Part shown: piece after piece, positions 33,240 through 34,820 of the stretch
How the letters are laid out: each line of letters starts with the position of its first letter
Numbering within the stretch: position 1 is the stretch's first letter
Assembly: GCA_018780435.1 (NCBI GenBank)
Contig: JADMJS010000249.1
Coordinates: 6,583 to 41,402, forward strand
Direction: 5' to 3'
Length of the DNA stretch: 34,820 bases
Source of the DNA: Myxococcales bacterium
GTDB lineage: Bacteria; Myxococcota_A; UBA9042; GCA-2863065
Program-made: the position numbers and the translations under genes
Notes under the pieces: model-generated
Told to the model about the DNA's origin: nothing
Database searches by the model: none
The model's input: the letters and a program-made list of their open reading frames with translations, nothing else

Positions 33240-33953
33240 TCAGCCGAGATCGCCGAAACGATGTCGCAGGATGGTGAGGGCGACGAGCGGCGCCGTCTCG
33301 GCGCGCAAGACCTGCGGTCCCAAGTGGAATGGGAGGAAGCCGGCGCTGTGAGCGGCCTCGACTTCCGCGTCCGTGAAGCCCCCTTCCGGACCCGTCAGGA
33401 CGATGGCCTGCTCGATCGCGCCGGTCGGCAGGACCGCGCGCAGAGACTGGTCGGCGTGGGGAGTCGCGATGAGCCGAAGTTCGGTCTTGGCGTAGGCCTG
33501 CAGGCACTCGGCAAACTCGATCGGCTTGGCCACGTCCGGGACTACCGGGATGCCGCACTGCTTCGCCGCCGCCGTCACGATGCGCGACCAACGCCCCGGA
33601 TTACCGCTGTCCTTTCGGACACTTCGAGCCGCCCAGACCGGCTGCAGGGCCCCAGCCCCCATCTCGGTGGCCTTCTCGAGCAGGATATCGATGCGACCGC
33701 CTCGCGGCGGCGCGAAGGCCAGCACCACGCCGACGCCCGTCAGCGGTGGCAAGGTAGTGCGCTCGTCGAGGGACAGGTGGTGTTCGTCCACCAGCGATGC
33801 CCGCCACGCGCCACCACGACCATCACGGACCTCGATGGTCGCGCCGATGCCGAGCCGAAGTACGCGGTGTAGATAGTGGGCCTCGTCTGGCTCGAGGCGG
33901 AGGCGCCCGCCGCACGCATAGATGCGGTCTGCCGGGACGAGGACGCGCGTCAC
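33240..33953 (-). CDS. rsmE: 16S rRNA (uracil1498-N3)-methyltransferase
   Basis: A 237-aa SPOUT methyltransferase that methylates U1498 of 16S rRNA using S-adenosylmethionine. The trefoil-knot motifs are clear: TGPEGGFTDAEV (GPEGG at 188-192) and LGPQVLRAETAPL (211-223). An N-terminal PUA-like domain includes HYLHRVLRL (27-35). The GTG start overlaps the prmA stop (GTGA), and the two genes are commonly adjacent in bacteria; an in-frame ATG at 33987-33989 would lie inside prmA and is less likely. Confidence 0.95.
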   Translation of the reverse strand: MTRVLVPADRIYACGGRLRLEPDEAHYLHRVLRLGIGATIEVRDGRGGAWRASLVDEHHLSLDERTTLPPLTGVGVVLAFAPPRGGRIDILLEKATEMGAGALQPVWAARSVRKDSGNPGRWSRIVTAAAKQCGIPVVPDVAKPIEFAECLQAYAKTELRLIATPHADQSLRAVLPTGAIEQAIVLTGPEGGFTDAEVEAAHSAGFLPFHLGPQVLRAETAPLVALTILRHRFGDLG

Positions 33954-34820
33954 GCGGGCGCTCCGTGAGTCAGATGCAACGACAGCCAATCCCCATCTTG
34001 AACTCGCTCCACGAGACGGAACCCATGGCGGATGTAGACGTCGGTCACGGCGTCACCATCCGCGTCGAGAATCCCGCTGAGGACGAGGTGCCCTCCGGGC
34101 GCGACGCGCGCGACCACGTCCTCCGAGACTTCGATCAGCACGGACGCCAGGATGTTCGCGAACACGACGTCGTAGACGCCCTTCACGTCGGCGAGGAGCG
34201 TCAGCGACGGCGAGATGAGGCTTGCCACCCCGTTGCGTTCGCTATTGTCGACCGTCGCGTTGATGGCGTCCTGCTCCACGTCGATGGCCACGATCGAGGC
34301 GGCCCCGAGGAGCGCCGCCGCGACCGAGAGCACACCGCTCCCGCAGCCGACGTCGAGGACCGTCTCACCGCCCTTGATGAGCTGGTCGACGGCCCGGAGG
34401 CACAGTCGGGTCGTCTCGTGAGTGCCGGTGCCGAAGGCCATGCCGGGTTCAATCACGATCTCGACGTCCGTCTGTAGCGGCTCGGCGTGCGACTCCCAGG
34501 GCGGTCGCACGACGAAGCGCGGGCTGACGCGCGTCGGCTTGAAGAACTTCTTCCAGTTCTCCTTCCACTCATCGGAGACCACTTCGGGCGCCCCGACGAA
34601 ACCGCGTTCGATCTGATTGGCCGCGGAGACCGCGAGCTCGATCTGCTCCGGAGTCACGTAGAAGCGGAGGAGGATACGACCCGGACGAAGTTTTCCGGCG
34701 TCCGGGACCAGCAAGGCCGCTCGGCGGTCGAGGATCTCGACGCCAATACCCGGCACGAGGTCGGAGACGAGCTCGGTCGCGGACTCTTCGTCGTCGGAGT
34801 CCACTTCGACTGGGATTCGA
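33950..34820 (-). CDS. prmA: Ribosomal protein L11 methyltransferase (5' end beyond window)
   Basis: The frame is open to the window edge (upstream codons read RIPVE before VDSDDEES), so the true start lies past 34820; GTG 34804 is inside the gene. The 289 visible residues cover nearly all of PrmA, which trimethylates ribosomal protein L11. Motifs: GMAFGTGTHETTRLCL, the SAM-binding LDVGCGSGVLSVAAALLG, the acidic IVAIDVEQDAI, and the NILASVL block corresponding to the conserved FANIL motif. The N-terminal substrate-recognition domain is present from about 34820 to 34500. It is translationally coupled to rsmE by a 4-nt overlap. Confidence 0.95.
   Translation of the reverse strand, partial: RIPVEVDSDDEESATELVSDLVPGIGVEILDRRAALLVPDAGKLRPGRILLRFYVTPEQIELAVSAANQIERGFVGAPEVVSDEWKENWKKFFKPTRVSPRFVVRPPWESHAEPLQTDVEIVIEPGMAFGTGTHETTRLCLRAVDQLIKGGETVLDVGCGSGVLSVAAALLGAASIVAIDVEQDAINATVDNSERNGVASLISPSLTLLADVKGVYDVVFANILASVLIEVSEDVVARVAPGGHLVLSGILDADGDAVTDVYIRHGFRLVERVQDGDWLSLHLTHGAPA

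Noticed and set aside
34740..34804. GTG 34804 as the start of prmA
   Set aside because: The frame continues upstream to the window edge, encoding RIPVE, which fits the conserved PrmA N-terminal strand, so the true start lies outside the window.

Overview
The window is high-GC DNA (roughly two-thirds or more GC by eye) with dense genes, GTG and TTG starts, and repeated 4-nt GTGA or 1-nt TGATG stop/start overlaps. A TubC-type docking domain, a Thr/Asp/Gly-repeat Cys-rich lipoprotein, a PrkA kinase and a hybrid NRPS/PKS suggest a myxobacterial (Myxococcota / former Deltaproteobacteria) chromosome. This assignment is inferred from gene content, not from a phylogeny. I saw no tRNA, rRNA, CRISPR array, transposase or phage gene.

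Layout. 1-239: 5' part of prkA (minus strand, runs off the window). 456-2739: a three-gene operon of small membrane protein, ABC ATPase and ABC-2 permease. 2857-5523: aceE, homodimeric pyruvate dehydrogenase E1. 5600-7906: a GT-C-like polytopic membrane protein with a C-terminal discoidin-like domain, interrupted in frame by a 177-bp imperfect palindromic element. 7991-21641: a three-gene NRPS/PKS assembly line. 21681-22691: a convergent protein with AT-hook-like motifs and two related helix-rich repeats, separated from the NRPS by a 13-bp perfect hairpin. 23084-24835: a second GT-C-like membrane protein. 24925-27216: a lipoprotein, possibly a beta-propeller. 27156-28897: an SGNH hydrolase and a coiled-coil lipoprotein overlapping by 4 nt. 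29008-30462: the repeat/Cys-rich lipoprotein. 30714-32033: UDP-glucose/GDP-mannose-type dehydrogenase. 32230-33198: a DMT-like membrane protein. 33240-34820: rsmE and prmA (prmA 5' truncated by the window edge).

The most interesting part is the assembly line. Its order is [C-domain remnant]-A-PCP-KS-AT-ACP-aminotransferase | C-A-PCP | TubC docking-C-(dead A)-PCP. The first A domain reads valine-like and the second glycine-like. A malonyl-specific AT and a class III aminotransferase follow the first amino acid. The simplest reading is that valine is extended by malonate and the beta-keto group is transaminated, giving a 3,4-diamino-5-methylhexanoyl (aminostatine-like) unit joined to glycine. 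The last module has an intact condensation domain and carrier protein, but its adenylation domain has lost every catalytic motif, and there is no thioesterase or reductase. The last residue and the release step must therefore come from elsewhere or use unusual chemistry.

The flanking genes (aceE, prmA, rsmE, prkA, ugd) are housekeeping and not obviously tied to the pathway.
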